Below are positions 35,297 through 44,191 of a stretch of 64,000 nt of DNA, piece after piece. Position numbers and translations under genes: made by a program. Below the pieces are notes generated by a model. That model did not search any database, had not been told where the DNA came from, and saw only the letters and a list, made by a program, of their open reading frames with translations. The DNA is from Rhodobacter aestuarii. GTDB taxonomy: Bacteria; Pseudomonadota; Alphaproteobacteria; Rhodobacterales; Rhodobacteraceae. Where the stretch lies: contig NZ_FTOG01000014.1 in the NCBI RefSeq assembly GCF_900156655.1, positions 1 to 64,000 of the forward strand. The letters run 5' to 3'. Within the stretch, counting starts at the first letter, position 1, and each line of letters starts with the position of its first letter.

Positions 35297-36576
35297 TCAA
35301 GGTTTTCTTTGGCACCGTCGAATTCAAAGAGCACGGCCGAGACATCATCGCTAAGCGCGTCGGACGAAAGCCGCTGCAATTCCCAATACATCGCATCCAG
35401 TAGGGCCTGTCCCCGCATGTCGCGGAAGTCATGCAGCAATTGCGAAAGCCCCTCTTCGGCGAGTTGTTCGCCGTTCGAAAGCTGGATTTCGGTGATCCCG
35501 TCAGAGCCAAGAAACAGCCGATCTCCCGGGTTCAGTTGCGTGGTGATGGTTTCGTAACTCGCCCCATCAATTAGGCCGACGGGCATGCCGCCATTGCCCA
35601 AGAACTCGACCGTGCCATTGGCGCGCAGCACCGCCGGGTGCGGATGGCCCGCCTGCACCAGCGAGGCTTGGCCGGAGATAAGGTCCACATCGGCATAGAT
35701 CAGCGTGAAGTAGCTGTCGGTCTGCATTTCCTCGAGCACCAGCGCATTGAGGTAGCCCGCCAATTCCGCAGGGTCACGCGCATCGTAGATGCCGTATTCC
35801 GTTTGAATAAGCGCGATGTTTTGTTCCGGCGACGAGCCAGAAAGATAGCCCGCAAGCCGCGCCGTCATCATGGCGGAGGTGATGCCGTGGCCCGATACGT
35901 CGATCCCGTAAAGCGCGACGCGCCGCGCATTGATCGGGAAAAATCCAACAAGATCACCGCCGACATGGCCCGAGGGGCGCAGCGTCAGCGATACCTGTGC
36001 ATTGCCGAAGCAGCGGAATCGTTCCTGCACAAGGCTTTGCTGTAGTTTACGCGCCTCGACCAGATCACGGTCGATTGAGTCGTAAACTGTGCGCAACTCT
36101 TCCAGTGCGGATGACAGGAGCCGGTTCTTCTCCTTCATCTCCTGTTCCATGGTCAGGATGCGCTCGCCCGCAGTGAGTCTGGCCCGCAACTCGTCGCCAT
36201 TGACCGGCTTGGCCAGAAAATCATCGGCCCCGCTTTGCAGCCCTTCGGCGACGTCATTTTTGTCTGATTTGGAGGTCAGCAAGATGAAATAGCCGTAGCC
36301 TTTACGGTCCATCTCACGGAATTTCTTGCAAAATTCGATCCCGGTCATGCCATCCATGACCCAATCCGACAAAACGAAATCCGGCTCTGTTTCCGCGCAG
36401 ATTTCAAGCGCCTCTTCGCCGCTTTCGGCCTCAAGCACCGTGTAGCCCGCGCGAGTTAGTTGGGCGGAAAGAATGCGTCGACTCATCCGACTGTCGTCCA
36501 CCACAAGCACACAGCGCGGGCGCCCAAGATCGGCGCCGCGGGAAGCAGGCTGGAGATGGTGCAGGCGTTCAGACAC
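35293..36576 (-). CDS. Response regulator with SpoIIE-type PP2C phosphatase (RbaY-like)
   Basis: This protein of about 427 residues has an N-terminal receiver domain: VLVVDDSRMSRR, SDWVMDGMTGIEF with the phospho-acceptor Asp in SDWVMDG, LLTSK and AKPVN. A short coiled coil and a PP2C/SpoIIE phosphatase follow (GGDLVGFFPINARRVALYGIDVSGHG, GQASLVQAGHPHP, FLGSDGITE, LSDDVSAVLFEFD). Such proteins dephosphorylate an anti-sigma antagonist in partner-switching pathways. In Rhodobacter capsulatus the RbaV-RbaW-RbaY system has this architecture and affects gene-transfer-agent production and stationary-phase viability. The start is uncertain: GTG 36576 or 36585, or TTG 36675, all with weak ribosome sites. 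TTAA-N7-TAAA at 36621-36635 is a partial CtrA-like box upstream. Confidence 0.85.
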   Translation of the reverse strand: MSERLHHLQPASRGADLGRPRCVLVVDDSRMSRRILSAQLTRAGYTVLEAESGEEALEICAETEPDFVLSDWVMDGMTGIEFCKKFREMDRKGYGYFILLTSKSDKNDVAEGLQSGADDFLAKPVNGDELRARLTAGERILTMEQEMKEKNRLLSSALEELRTVYDSIDRDLVEARKLQQSLVQERFRCFGNAQVSLTLRPSGHVGGDLVGFFPINARRVALYGIDVSGHGITSAMMTARLAGYLSGSSPEQNIALIQTEYGIYDARDPAELAGYLNALVLEEMQTDSYFTLIYADVDLISGQASLVQAGHPHPAVLRANGTVEFLGNGGMPVGLIDGASYETITTQLNPGDRLFLGSDGITEIQLSNGEQLAEEGLSQLLHDFRDMRGQALLDAMYWELQRLSSDALSDDVSAVLFEFDGAKENLD

Positions 36577-36813
36577 GAAATTCACCAATAGCAAAGTGAC
36601 TGGAGAGTGGGGGAAGGAGTTTAAGAAGCGGTAAACGCCGTTTGTCTTGTTTTGCGTAACTTGCGGTGCGCACAACCTATCGGGGTACGGTCAATCCTCT
36701 GCAGAATCTCGGCACGCTGTTTGGCCCTAATTGCGGGCAAACATTGGATATGGGGCGCAGATTCCGGGCCAAAAAGCCGATTCCTGTTGCCCGACGCGGG
36801 CCCAGTCCTTTAA

Positions 36814-36908
36814 AGGTTCGGCGTTCGGTCGGACACGTTTTCGGCCAAAACGCATGCGCCGCGGGTGTCGGAACCCGGCTAAGGCAGAGCAGCTGGGAGA
36901 GCGAACCT
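36814..36908 (+). promoter_or_regulatory. Structured leader of nhaD, candidate cation riboswitch
   Basis: AGGTTCG at 36814-36820 can pair perfectly with CGAACCT at 36902-36908, the seven bases directly before the nhaD ATG, closing a domain of 95 nt. Inside are a CGGGT/ACCCG hairpin (36862-36866 with 36873-36877) and the unpaired-looking run GGCTAAGGCAGAGCAGCTGG. The Shine-Dalgarno GGGAG (36895-36899) lies inside the folded unit. The form resembles a translation-controlling aptamer. The nhaA-I and nhaA-II RNA classes, reported as lithium/cation riboswitches before Na+/H+ antiporter genes, are the obvious comparison. I could not run a model search. Confidence 0.45.
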
Positions 36909-38234
36909 ATGCATGAACTCAATCTGACAGGAAGTATGTTCGGGCTCCTGTCGGTCGTCATCTTTATAGGCGCCTATGTGCTTGTGGTGTTTGAAGAAGC
37001 CACGCATATGCGCAAATCGAAACCGGTGATGCTGGCCGCTGGCTTGATCTGGACTTTGATCGGGATCGCCTATGCGATGCACGGCATGTCGGATGAGGCG
37101 CATGAACATGCCACCCATATCGTTGAGGAATATGGCGAACTGTTCTTGTTCCTGCTGGTGGCGATTACCTATGTGAACACAATGGAAGAGCGCCGCGTTT
37201 TTGATGCGTTGCGCGCCAAGCTGATTGGCATGGGGCTGAGCTATCGCAAGCTGTTTTGGCTCACGGGCGTGCTCGCCTTCTTCCTTTCGGGCATTTTCGA
37301 CAACCTGACCACCGCATTGGTGATGGGCGCTGTTGTGGTGGCCGTGGGCCGCTCCTCGGCGAAGTTTGTCACGGTCGGCTGCGTGAACATCGTCGTGGCC
37401 GCCAATGCTGGCGGCGCTTTCACCCCGTTTGGCGACATCACCACGCTGATGGTTTGGCAAAAGGGCGTGATCGATTTCTTTGAGTTCTTCGTGATCTTCA
37501 TCCCGTCGATGGTGAACTGGTTCGTGCCGGCTTTGATCATGTCGTTTGCGGTGCCTGCCGAATTGCCGCCGCCCGCGACCGATAACGCGCGCATGAAACC
37601 GGGTGGGCGCGTCGTGCTGATCTTGTTCTTGCTCACCATCGTTACGGCGATCAGCTTCAAGAACTTCCTGCATCTGCCGCCTGCCATGGGGATGATGATG
37701 GGTCTGGGCTATATGCAGATCTATTCTTACTTTCTCACCCGCAAGGGCAAGCGTTTGAAAGATTCGGAGCTGGTTCTGGATGCGTTCAAACTGTTTGAAC
37801 GGGTGGAATGGGATACGTTGCTGTTTTTCTTCGGCATCATCTTTGCCGTGGGCGGGCTTGGCGTGTTGGGCTACCTCGACCTGCTCTCGACCGCGCTTTA
37901 CGATGGTCTTGGGGCCACGGCTGCCAACATGATCCTTGGCGCGATGTCTGCCGTGGTCGACAACATCCCGCTGATGTTTGCCGTGCTGACCATGGAGCCT
38001 GAAATGAGCCATGGCCAATGGCTGCTGATCACGTTGACTTGCGGTGTGGGCGGCTCGCTTCTATCGATTGGTTCGGCGGCTGGCGTGGCGCTGATGGGGC
38101 AGGCGCGGGGCCATTACACGTTCTCGGGGCACCTGAAATGGAGTTGGGCGATTGCGCTTGGCTATTTCGCCTCGATCGGGGTGCACCTTGTGCTGAACGC
38201 GCATCACTTCGAGGTTGCTGCGAACGCCTTCTAA
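36909..38234 (+). CDS. nhaD: NhaD-type sodium/proton antiporter
   Basis: This 441-residue membrane protein has about 12 helices. It exchanges cytoplasmic Na+ or Li+ for external protons. Typical NhaD/ion-transporter blocks are FLSGIFDNLTTALVMGAVVVAVGR, NAGGAFTPFGDITTLMVW and ERVEWDTLLFFFGIIFAVGGLGVLGYL, then AVVDNIPLMFAVL and GVGGSLLSIGSAAGVALMG. The paired DN and SAAG motifs form the ion path. ATG 36909 follows GGGAG by 9 nt; longer in-frame extensions have no support. Expression may be controlled by the leader at 36814-36908. A strong terminator follows. Confidence 0.93.
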   Translation: MHELNLTGSMFGLLSVVIFIGAYVLVVFEEATHMRKSKPVMLAAGLIWTLIGIAYAMHGMSDEAHEHATHIVEEYGELFLFLLVAITYVNTMEERRVFDALRAKLIGMGLSYRKLFWLTGVLAFFLSGIFDNLTTALVMGAVVVAVGRSSAKFVTVGCVNIVVAANAGGAFTPFGDITTLMVWQKGVIDFFEFFVIFIPSMVNWFVPALIMSFAVPAELPPPATDNARMKPGGRVVLILFLLTIVTAISFKNFLHLPPAMGMMMGLGYMQIYSYFLTRKGKRLKDSELVLDAFKLFERVEWDTLLFFFGIIFAVGGLGVLGYLDLLSTALYDGLGATAANMILGAMSAVVDNIPLMFAVLTMEPEMSHGQWLLITLTCGVGGSLLSIGSAAGVALMGQARGHYTFSGHLKWSWAIALGYFASIGVHLVLNAHHFEVAANAF

Positions 38235-38258
38235 ACGGCTCCGCAAGCGGATCATTTG

Positions 38259-38295
38259 GCCCGGGCTGACATTTGTTCAGCCCGGGCTTTTCTTT
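38259..38295 (+). terminator. Strong rho-independent terminator after nhaD
   Basis: A perfect 11-bp stem, GCCCGGGCTGA / TCAGCCCGGGC, with a 7-nt loop is followed by TTTTCTTT. Confidence 0.93.
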
Positions 38296-38422
38296 GTGCT
38301 GCGGTTTGGGCAGGAATCCGCGCAGTGGCCGGAGGCCGCGCCTTTGGGGGCTTTTCGAGCGGTGGGGCCTGCCTGTATGTCTTTGCCCGACAAGAAATCG
38401 GTAACCAAAACGCGATCAGGAC

Positions 38423-39013
38423 ATGATGACCAAAAGCCTTCTTTTCATGAACTGGACGTTGAAACTTCCTCTGGTTCTTGGACTTGCGCTTGGCCTTTCG
38501 GCTTGTGGTGAAGCACCGACCCAATCGAGCAAATCCTTCTTGAACTTCGCTTCGGCCCGGCCTGAACCGGAAGGGATCGACCCGGAGCGGAAGGCTTTCG
38601 CTATCGCCATGGCGAAAGAGTTGCGCGCGCGCGGTCAGCGCGTTTGGTGCGTGCCCTTTGCCCGCAATGCCTCCGGGATCGAGATTCGCGGCAATGCCCG
38701 GACCTGGTGGTCGCAGGCGGAGGGCGTTTATGGCCGTGGCCATACCCCCAAACCCGGTGCGGTGATGGCGTTCACCGGCACGCGGAAACTGCCCTTGGGC
38801 CATGTTGCCGTGGTGTCCGAGGTCGTGTCGGAGCGCGAGATTCGCATCGACCACGCGAACTGGAAGCGCAATCAGCTTTCCTTCGGGATGACCGTGGTGG
38901 ATGTGTCGCAGAAAAACGACTGGAGTGCGGTGCGTGTGATGAGCACGCCGGGCCAGTTGGGCCGCGTTTATCCGGTTTCTGGTTTTATCTACGAGCCCGA
39001 AACGCGCAGCTAA
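38423..39013 (+). CDS. CHAP-domain lipoprotein
   Basis: The roughly 196-residue product has a signal peptide and lipobox GLSAC (Cys about residue 28). A CHAP (NlpC/P60-related amidase) domain carries the catalytic Cys in RVWCVPFARNASGI, the His in LPLGHVAVVSEV and the downstream polar residue in RIDHANW. It likely cleaves peptidoglycan stem peptides. ATG 38423 and 38426 are adjacent, with AGGA upstream. It is monocistronic, between the nhaD terminator and the convergent GGDEF-EAL gene. Confidence 0.88.
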   Translation: MMTKSLLFMNWTLKLPLVLGLALGLSACGEAPTQSSKSFLNFASARPEPEGIDPERKAFAIAMAKELRARGQRVWCVPFARNASGIEIRGNARTWWSQAEGVYGRGHTPKPGAVMAFTGTRKLPLGHVAVVSEVVSEREIRIDHANWKRNQLSFGMTVVDVSQKNDWSAVRVMSTPGQLGRVYPVSGFIYEPETRS

Positions 39014-39028
39014 CGCGGCTGCGCGCGC

Positions 39029-42000
39029 CTAGACCGGGAGCGGAACCTCGCTGTTGCGTTTCATGAAGCGTGCCATCTCTTCCGCTTCAAGTGGCGCAGA
39101 CAGCAGATAGCCTTGCAAAACATCGCAACCCATGGCGCGCAGGTGGTTCGCTTGTTTTTGGGTCTCCACCCCTTCGGCGATTGTGTCGATCCCGAGCGCG
39201 CCTGCCATTTTGACGATGCCCCGCACCAATTCGACCGCGCGCTCGCTGTCCCGCATTGGGCCGATGATCCGCCGGTCCAGTTTAAGCGCGCTGGGGCGCA
39301 GCGCCATCAGGCACAAAAGCGAGGCGCGACCGGAGCCGAAATCGTCAATCTCAAGCGAGACCCCCGCCGTCTGTAGCGCGGCCAGATTATCCCGCAAAGA
39401 CTCGGAATCGGCATCAATGCAGAGCGATTCCCGCAATTCCAGCGCAACCTTTGTCGGGCCAAAATCCAACCCGGCCAGTTGCGCAGCAAATTCGGGTTCT
39501 TGCAGATCATCGGCTCCGATGTTGAAGGCGATCTTCGGCACGATCACCCCATCGGCGTGCCATTTCGCCAATATTGCATGACTTTTGGCCATCATCATCG
39601 CATCAATGTCCGGCACGATTTGCATGTGTTCTGCAAGCGGCATGAAGGCCTCGGCACTGAGCAATCCGCGATGCGGATGCCGCCAGCGCACCAGCACCTC
39701 AACCCCCGTCAAGCGACCGGAGCGGGCGCAAAGCTGTGGTTGGAACCAAGGCTCCAATTCGCGGCGTTCTAGCGCGCGGTGCAGGTCCATGACCATGGTG
39801 CGATTGTCGTGGATGCGCTTGGTCAGATTGCCTGAGAACACCTCCACCCGGTCGCGCCCAGCGGCCTTGGCGCGGTAAAGCGCAGCATCGGCGTAAAGCT
39901 GAAGCTCCTCGGTCAGGCCGGTGACATCGGGGGTGCGGACAATCCCGAAAGACGCAGTAATCCGGATCATCGTGCCGCGATATTGGAAGGGCTCGCGCAG
40001 CGCACCGCGCAATTGCGCCACCACAGCCTCAGACCGCGCTGCCGTGCTACCCGGGGCAAGCAGCACCGAGAATTCATCACCCCCCAAGCGCGCGGCGAAA
40101 TCGCCGGTTTGCAAGGTGGCGCGCAGCACATCGGCCAAGCGGCGCAGTGCTTGGTCGCCCGCTTCATGACCCAGCGTGTCATTGACATATTTGAAGTGAT
40201 CCACGTCGATCTGGATCAGGGTGCAATCGCTCGGACCGTCTTCGCTGCGCGCGGCTTGCAGCCGTTCTTCCAGATGGCGGTCGAAATAGCGCCGGTTGGC
40301 AAGCCCGGTCAGCCCGTCATGCAGCGCCAGATGTTCGTTGCTTTCCCGCATCCGTTCGGCCAGCGCATAGGCTTTTTCCAGTTCGGTTTCCCGAGCGACG
40401 TCGCTTGTCACATCGTAAAGCCCGCCGGTCCAGATGGTAGAGCCATCGGCGCAGCGTTGCGGTGTGGAGGAGGCATTGAGCCAGATCAGCCCGCGTTTGG
40501 GGTGCAGATAGCGGAACCGCATCCGCCACGGGGTCAGTGCAGAGGCGCTTTGTGCCGTGAGTTCATTCATCTTGGCGCGGTCTTCGGGCACGACGCGATC
40601 CAAAAGCGCGCCGCCAAGCGCCTCGATCTCAGGGCGTTCAAACCCGACCAAGTCGCTGAAACGCGCGCTGGAATAGGAAAACTCCGTCTTGCCATCCAAC
40701 AAGAGGTGGTATTCAAACAGTCCCACCGGTGCGATTTCGGTGATCGCATTCAACCGGGCGTGGGCTTGTTTGACCTCGGCAGCCGCGGCGATGGCCTGTG
40801 CTTCGACTTCAAGCCGGTCGGTGATGTCAACGGCTTTGCCAAACCATGTCATCGTCCCGTCAGGATGCGCGAAGGGGGAGGCCCAAAGATGCACCCAGCG
40901 CACCGGCTGATCCTCGCGCACGACCCGAAACCGCAATTCCACGAGCGACAGCGCTTCGTGTGAAGCGGAGAAGCGCTCAACGAGTTTGGCGCAGTCTTCC
41001 GGCGGCAGGAACATCCGGGCCGATTTGCCATCGGCCTTGAGTTGCTCGGCCGAGACCCCCAAAAGCTCCGGCAGCTTTTGCGTGAAGTAAGGAAACCACT
41101 GCCGATTGTTGGGTTCACGGCGGTATTCAAACAGCGCGCCGGGCACGTTTTCGGCAATGGTATTGAGCCGTTCATGCGCCAATTGCAGCGCCGCGACCAT
41201 TTCGCCTTTCTCGGTCACATCCGACACGATCCCATGCCAGACCACCGCGCCATCGGGTTGTGCATAAGGGATAGAAGACAGCTGCATCCAGCGCAGCCCG
41301 CGTTCGGGATGGTTGAGCCGATAACGCACGTCGAGCGGTGAAAGCTTTTCGCGCGATTGGGCGATTTCTGCGCCCAACATCTCGATATCGTCGGGGTGCA
41401 CATTCCGCGCGGCAGCGCCGCCATCGGCTTCAATCTCCTCGCGCGAAACCCCCAATAGGTCAGGTAGACGGGCACTGAAATAGGGCAGATCCACCGTGCC
41501 AGACGGGTCTGCACGGTGCTCAAACAAGGCGCCGGGGGCATTGTCGGCAAGCGTGTTAAGCCGGTCGCGCGCGCGCCGCGCCGAGGCCGCGGTTTCGGCC
41601 AGTTGCGCCTCAATATCTTTACGCCGGGTGATGTCTTGAAGCGCGCCGCTCAGCCGTATCGGCGACCCGTCTTCAAAGGCCACCTCGCCCACGGAACGCA
41701 CCCAGACGCAGGCGCCATCTGTGCGGATCAAGGGAAGCTCCAAATCCCAAGGCGTGCCGTCTTTCATGCCCGCCTCTACGGCGGTGCGGATCGCCTTTTG
41801 GGCCTCTGGCGCGTAATAGGTCAGCGCCTCTTCCAAACCGGGCGCATGGCCGAGCGGGACACCATGAATGCGGCAGGTTTCATCGGACCACGAAATCTCA
41901 CCCGTGGTGAGATCAAATTCCCAGCTTCCGAGCCCCGCGAGCATCCCGGCCCGTTCGAGGAGGTCTTGGGCGCGGCGCAGGCGCGTCTCATGCCGTTTCC

Positions 42001-42748
42001 ATGTGTCGATGTCGCGTTTGATGCCGCTCATCCATTCGGGTTTGCCATCTGCCGTCCAACTGCGGACCCGGCCCAGATCGCGGATCCAGAGCCACCGCCC
42101 CGATTTATGACGGACACGGGCTTCAATTTCATACCAGCTTGTTTCGCCTTTGAAGTGGCGCTGCAACTCGGCCTCGATGCGGGGGATATCTTCGGGGTGG
42201 CACAGCCGGGACCATGTATCGAGCGTGATGGGTTGCAGGTCTTTGAGGTGATACCCTGCAATCTCCGCCCAACGCTCGTCAAAAAGCGTTTCGCCCGTCT
42301 GCACATTCCAATGCCATTGCCCCAAATTGGCGGCACCGATGATGGCATTGAGCTGCGCTTTTTCATGCCGCAAGCGCGCCACTTCCTCCAAGGGTAGCGC
42401 TTGTTCCGTGAGCGCAGCGCGCCCGGGCAGGCCGGGGCCAAGGCGGATCAGTGTCACCAAGAAATAGGTCGCGCTGTTTTCGGGGCCATGCAGGGCCAAA
42501 GTGGCATCGGTTGCCCCAGAACTAAGCCAATCCACAACCTGCATCTGTTCGGAGGGCGCGAAAAGCGCGGCGAGGGGCTGGTGCAAAAGCGTCTCTGGGG
42601 CGAACCCAAGGCGCGCGCAAAGCGCGGTATTGATCTCGGTCAGCAGGCCATCACCGTCAAAGGCCAAAGCCATTGCGGGGCGCGTTTCGGCCAAGCTTGC
42701 GATCGGTTTCGCAAAAGGTTGGCACGCAGGAACCAGCTCAATTGTCAT
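39029..42748 (-). CDS. Six-PAS GGDEF-EAL cyclic-di-GMP protein
   Basis: This 1239-residue protein makes and/or degrades cyclic-di-GMP under control of several PAS sensors. Six PAS units can be traced at about 22-110, 130-255, 265-385, 395-510, 520-640 and 650-780. The GGDEF domain (about 800-965) has an intact ARLGGDEFSV site, but the inhibitory RxxD is degenerate (QTGD). The EAL domain (about 980-1235) has EVL in place of EAL and keeps ELRES, DDFGSG, LKLD, EGVE and the final GCDVLQGYLL. Both activities are thus plausible. There is no membrane helix, so it is cytoplasmic. A perfect CtrA box lies 75 bp upstream of its start. Confidence 0.92.
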   Translation of the reverse strand: MTIELVPACQPFAKPIASLAETRPAMALAFDGDGLLTEINTALCARLGFAPETLLHQPLAALFAPSEQMQVVDWLSSGATDATLALHGPENSATYFLVTLIRLGPGLPGRAALTEQALPLEEVARLRHEKAQLNAIIGAANLGQWHWNVQTGETLFDERWAEIAGYHLKDLQPITLDTWSRLCHPEDIPRIEAELQRHFKGETSWYEIEARVRHKSGRWLWIRDLGRVRSWTADGKPEWMSGIKRDIDTWKRHETRLRRAQDLLERAGMLAGLGSWEFDLTTGEISWSDETCRIHGVPLGHAPGLEEALTYYAPEAQKAIRTAVEAGMKDGTPWDLELPLIRTDGACVWVRSVGEVAFEDGSPIRLSGALQDITRRKDIEAQLAETAASARRARDRLNTLADNAPGALFEHRADPSGTVDLPYFSARLPDLLGVSREEIEADGGAAARNVHPDDIEMLGAEIAQSREKLSPLDVRYRLNHPERGLRWMQLSSIPYAQPDGAVVWHGIVSDVTEKGEMVAALQLAHERLNTIAENVPGALFEYRREPNNRQWFPYFTQKLPELLGVSAEQLKADGKSARMFLPPEDCAKLVERFSASHEALSLVELRFRVVREDQPVRWVHLWASPFAHPDGTMTWFGKAVDITDRLEVEAQAIAAAAEVKQAHARLNAITEIAPVGLFEYHLLLDGKTEFSYSSARFSDLVGFERPEIEALGGALLDRVVPEDRAKMNELTAQSASALTPWRMRFRYLHPKRGLIWLNASSTPQRCADGSTIWTGGLYDVTSDVARETELEKAYALAERMRESNEHLALHDGLTGLANRRYFDRHLEERLQAARSEDGPSDCTLIQIDVDHFKYVNDTLGHEAGDQALRRLADVLRATLQTGDFAARLGGDEFSVLLAPGSTAARSEAVVAQLRGALREPFQYRGTMIRITASFGIVRTPDVTGLTEELQLYADAALYRAKAAGRDRVEVFSGNLTKRIHDNRTMVMDLHRALERRELEPWFQPQLCARSGRLTGVEVLVRWRHPHRGLLSAEAFMPLAEHMQIVPDIDAMMMAKSHAILAKWHADGVIVPKIAFNIGADDLQEPEFAAQLAGLDFGPTKVALELRESLCIDADSESLRDNLAALQTAGVSLEIDDFGSGRASLLCLMALRPSALKLDRRIIGPMRDSERAVELVRGIVKMAGALGIDTIAEGVETQKQANHLRAMGCDVLQGYLLSAPLEAEEMARFMKRNSEVPLPV

Positions 42749-42822
42749 CTACACCTCCGAAGCCGTCGGCGTTTGTGAGGCCGAGGGCGTTCAGTTCACG
42801 AGGTAAAGAAACCATTTCAGGG

Positions 42823-42837
42823 TTAATGGGTGCTTAA
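42823..42837 (-). promoter_or_regulatory. CtrA binding box TTAA-N7-TTAA
   Basis: TTAATGGGTGCTTAA is an exact match to the CtrA full-site consensus, 75 bp upstream of the GGDEF-EAL start and about 280 bp from mipZ. The site is nearly symmetric, so either gene could be the target; distance favours the GGDEF-EAL gene. Confidence 0.6.
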
Positions 42838-43118
42838 GACTTGCCGCGAAACTCAATAAAACAAGGGCTGTGCCGCGCCAGAGTTTGGGCCGTGCGCTTA
42901 ATTTCGGGCAATTTCAGCAGCTTCGCTGACCTGACGTAAATTTAGGCGCAGATAAGAATTCTTGCCGCTTCATTTGCACAAAGGTTCGTGCGCTGAGTCG
43001 CTTTTGTGCGAGGCAAGATCGCGCACCATCCCCCTTGCGCCAGAGCACTTCCTTCGGTAGCCGGGGCGTCCTATAAACGAGCAGGCTCCGCAGAGGGCCG
43101 GAAAATGGGGTTGAACAC

Positions 43119-43928
43119 GTGGCGCATATCATCGTTGTCGGCAATGAGAAGGGCGGTTCGGGCAAATCGACCACCAGTATGCATGTGGCCACCGCATTGG
43201 CGCGGATGGGTCATAAGGTTGGCGGGCTTGACCTTGACCTTCGGCAGCGCAGCTTTGGCCGTTATGTGGAAAACCGGCTGGCCTATATGGCGCGCGAAGG
43301 GCTGGACCTGCCGACGCCCGATTACCGCACTTTGCCCGAGGTGGATGCCGCAAGCCTTGCCCCGGGCGAAAACCCTTATGACCATCGGTTGTCGACCGCT
43401 GTGGCGGAGCTCGACCCGATTTGTGATTTTGTGATCATTGACTGCCCCGGCTCGCATACGCGGTTGAGCCAAGTCGCGCATTCGCTTGCCGATACGCTGA
43501 TCACCCCGCTCAATGACAGTTTCATCGACTTTGACCTGCTGGCCCGGATCGACCCGGAAACATCGAAGGTCACGGGCCCCTCGATTTACTCGGAAATGGT
43601 TTGGTCGGCGCGGCAGTTGCGCGCGCGGGCCGGGCTGAAGCCGATTGACTGGATCGTGCTGCGCAACCGGATGGGCGCGCAACAAGCCCATAACAAGCGC
43701 AAGGTGGGCGAGGCGCTGGATCAGCTTTCCAAGCGGATCGGTTTCCGCGTGGCGCCGGGCTTCTCGGAACGGGTGATTTTTCGCGAACTGTTCCCGCGCG
43801 GCATGACGCTTTTGGATCTGCGCGATCTTGGGGTGGAAAACCTCAATATCTCCAACGTCGCCGCGCGGCAGGAATTGCGTGATCTGGTGAAAACGCTCGA
43901 CCTGCCGGGCGTGACGGTGGATTTCTAA
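43119..43928 (+). CDS. mipZ: MipZ division-site ATPase
   Basis: This 269-residue ParA-family ATPase forms polar gradients with ParB and inhibits FtsZ so that division occurs at midcell. The deviant Walker A is EKGGSGKST (residues 10-18), the Walker A' region LDLDLRQRSFGRYVENR is MipZ-specific, and FVIIDCPG is Walker B. The C-terminal block ERVIFRELFPRGMTLLDL is diagnostic for MipZ against other ParA proteins. GTG 43119 is the start, giving the usual MAHIIVVGNEKGG beginning. The 370-bp region before it holds a CtrA box and no other gene I can support. Confidence 0.95.
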   Translation: MAHIIVVGNEKGGSGKSTTSMHVATALARMGHKVGGLDLDLRQRSFGRYVENRLAYMAREGLDLPTPDYRTLPEVDAASLAPGENPYDHRLSTAVAELDPICDFVIIDCPGSHTRLSQVAHSLADTLITPLNDSFIDFDLLARIDPETSKVTGPSIYSEMVWSARQLRARAGLKPIDWIVLRNRMGAQQAHNKRKVGEALDQLSKRIGFRVAPGFSERVIFRELFPRGMTLLDLRDLGVENLNISNVAARQELRDLVKTLDLPGVTVDF

Positions 43929-43931
43929 GGC

Positions 43932-44084
43932 TTAAAGGCTGCGCGCAGCCGCCCGAAACGGCGAAATCGGCGCATGCAGGCAGCGGGCCTGTTTCGCATC
44001 GCCAAGCGCAGTCAGCCTTGCGACGAAAACATCATTTTCGGTGTGACGCAACCGCGCCCAAAGGGTGATCAGTCTCTGCGCCAT
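43932..44084 (-). CDS. Small 50-residue protein of unknown function
   Basis: The ATG at 44084 is preceded by GGAGGA with a 5-nt spacer (one of the best ribosome sites in the window) and opens a 50-codon frame ending in TAA at 43932. The product begins MAQRLITLWARLRH, continues NDVFVARLTALGD and ends HAPISPFRAAARSL. It is basic, with no signal peptide or transmembrane helix, and probably forms two short helices. It is convergent with mipZ, 3 bp between stops, and lies downstream of tex on the same strand. No family is recognised. Confidence 0.55.
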   Translation of the reverse strand: MAQRLITLWARLRHTENDVFVARLTALGDAKQARCLHAPISPFRAAARSL

Positions 44085-44191
44085 CTTGTCCTCCGTTCGT
44101 GGCCGCAAACCGTCTTGAGATCATTTTCCAAGGGATTTGCGGCCAAAACGGGGCCCTGTCAGGGTAAACGCGGGGCGTCTGTACGGCTGGA

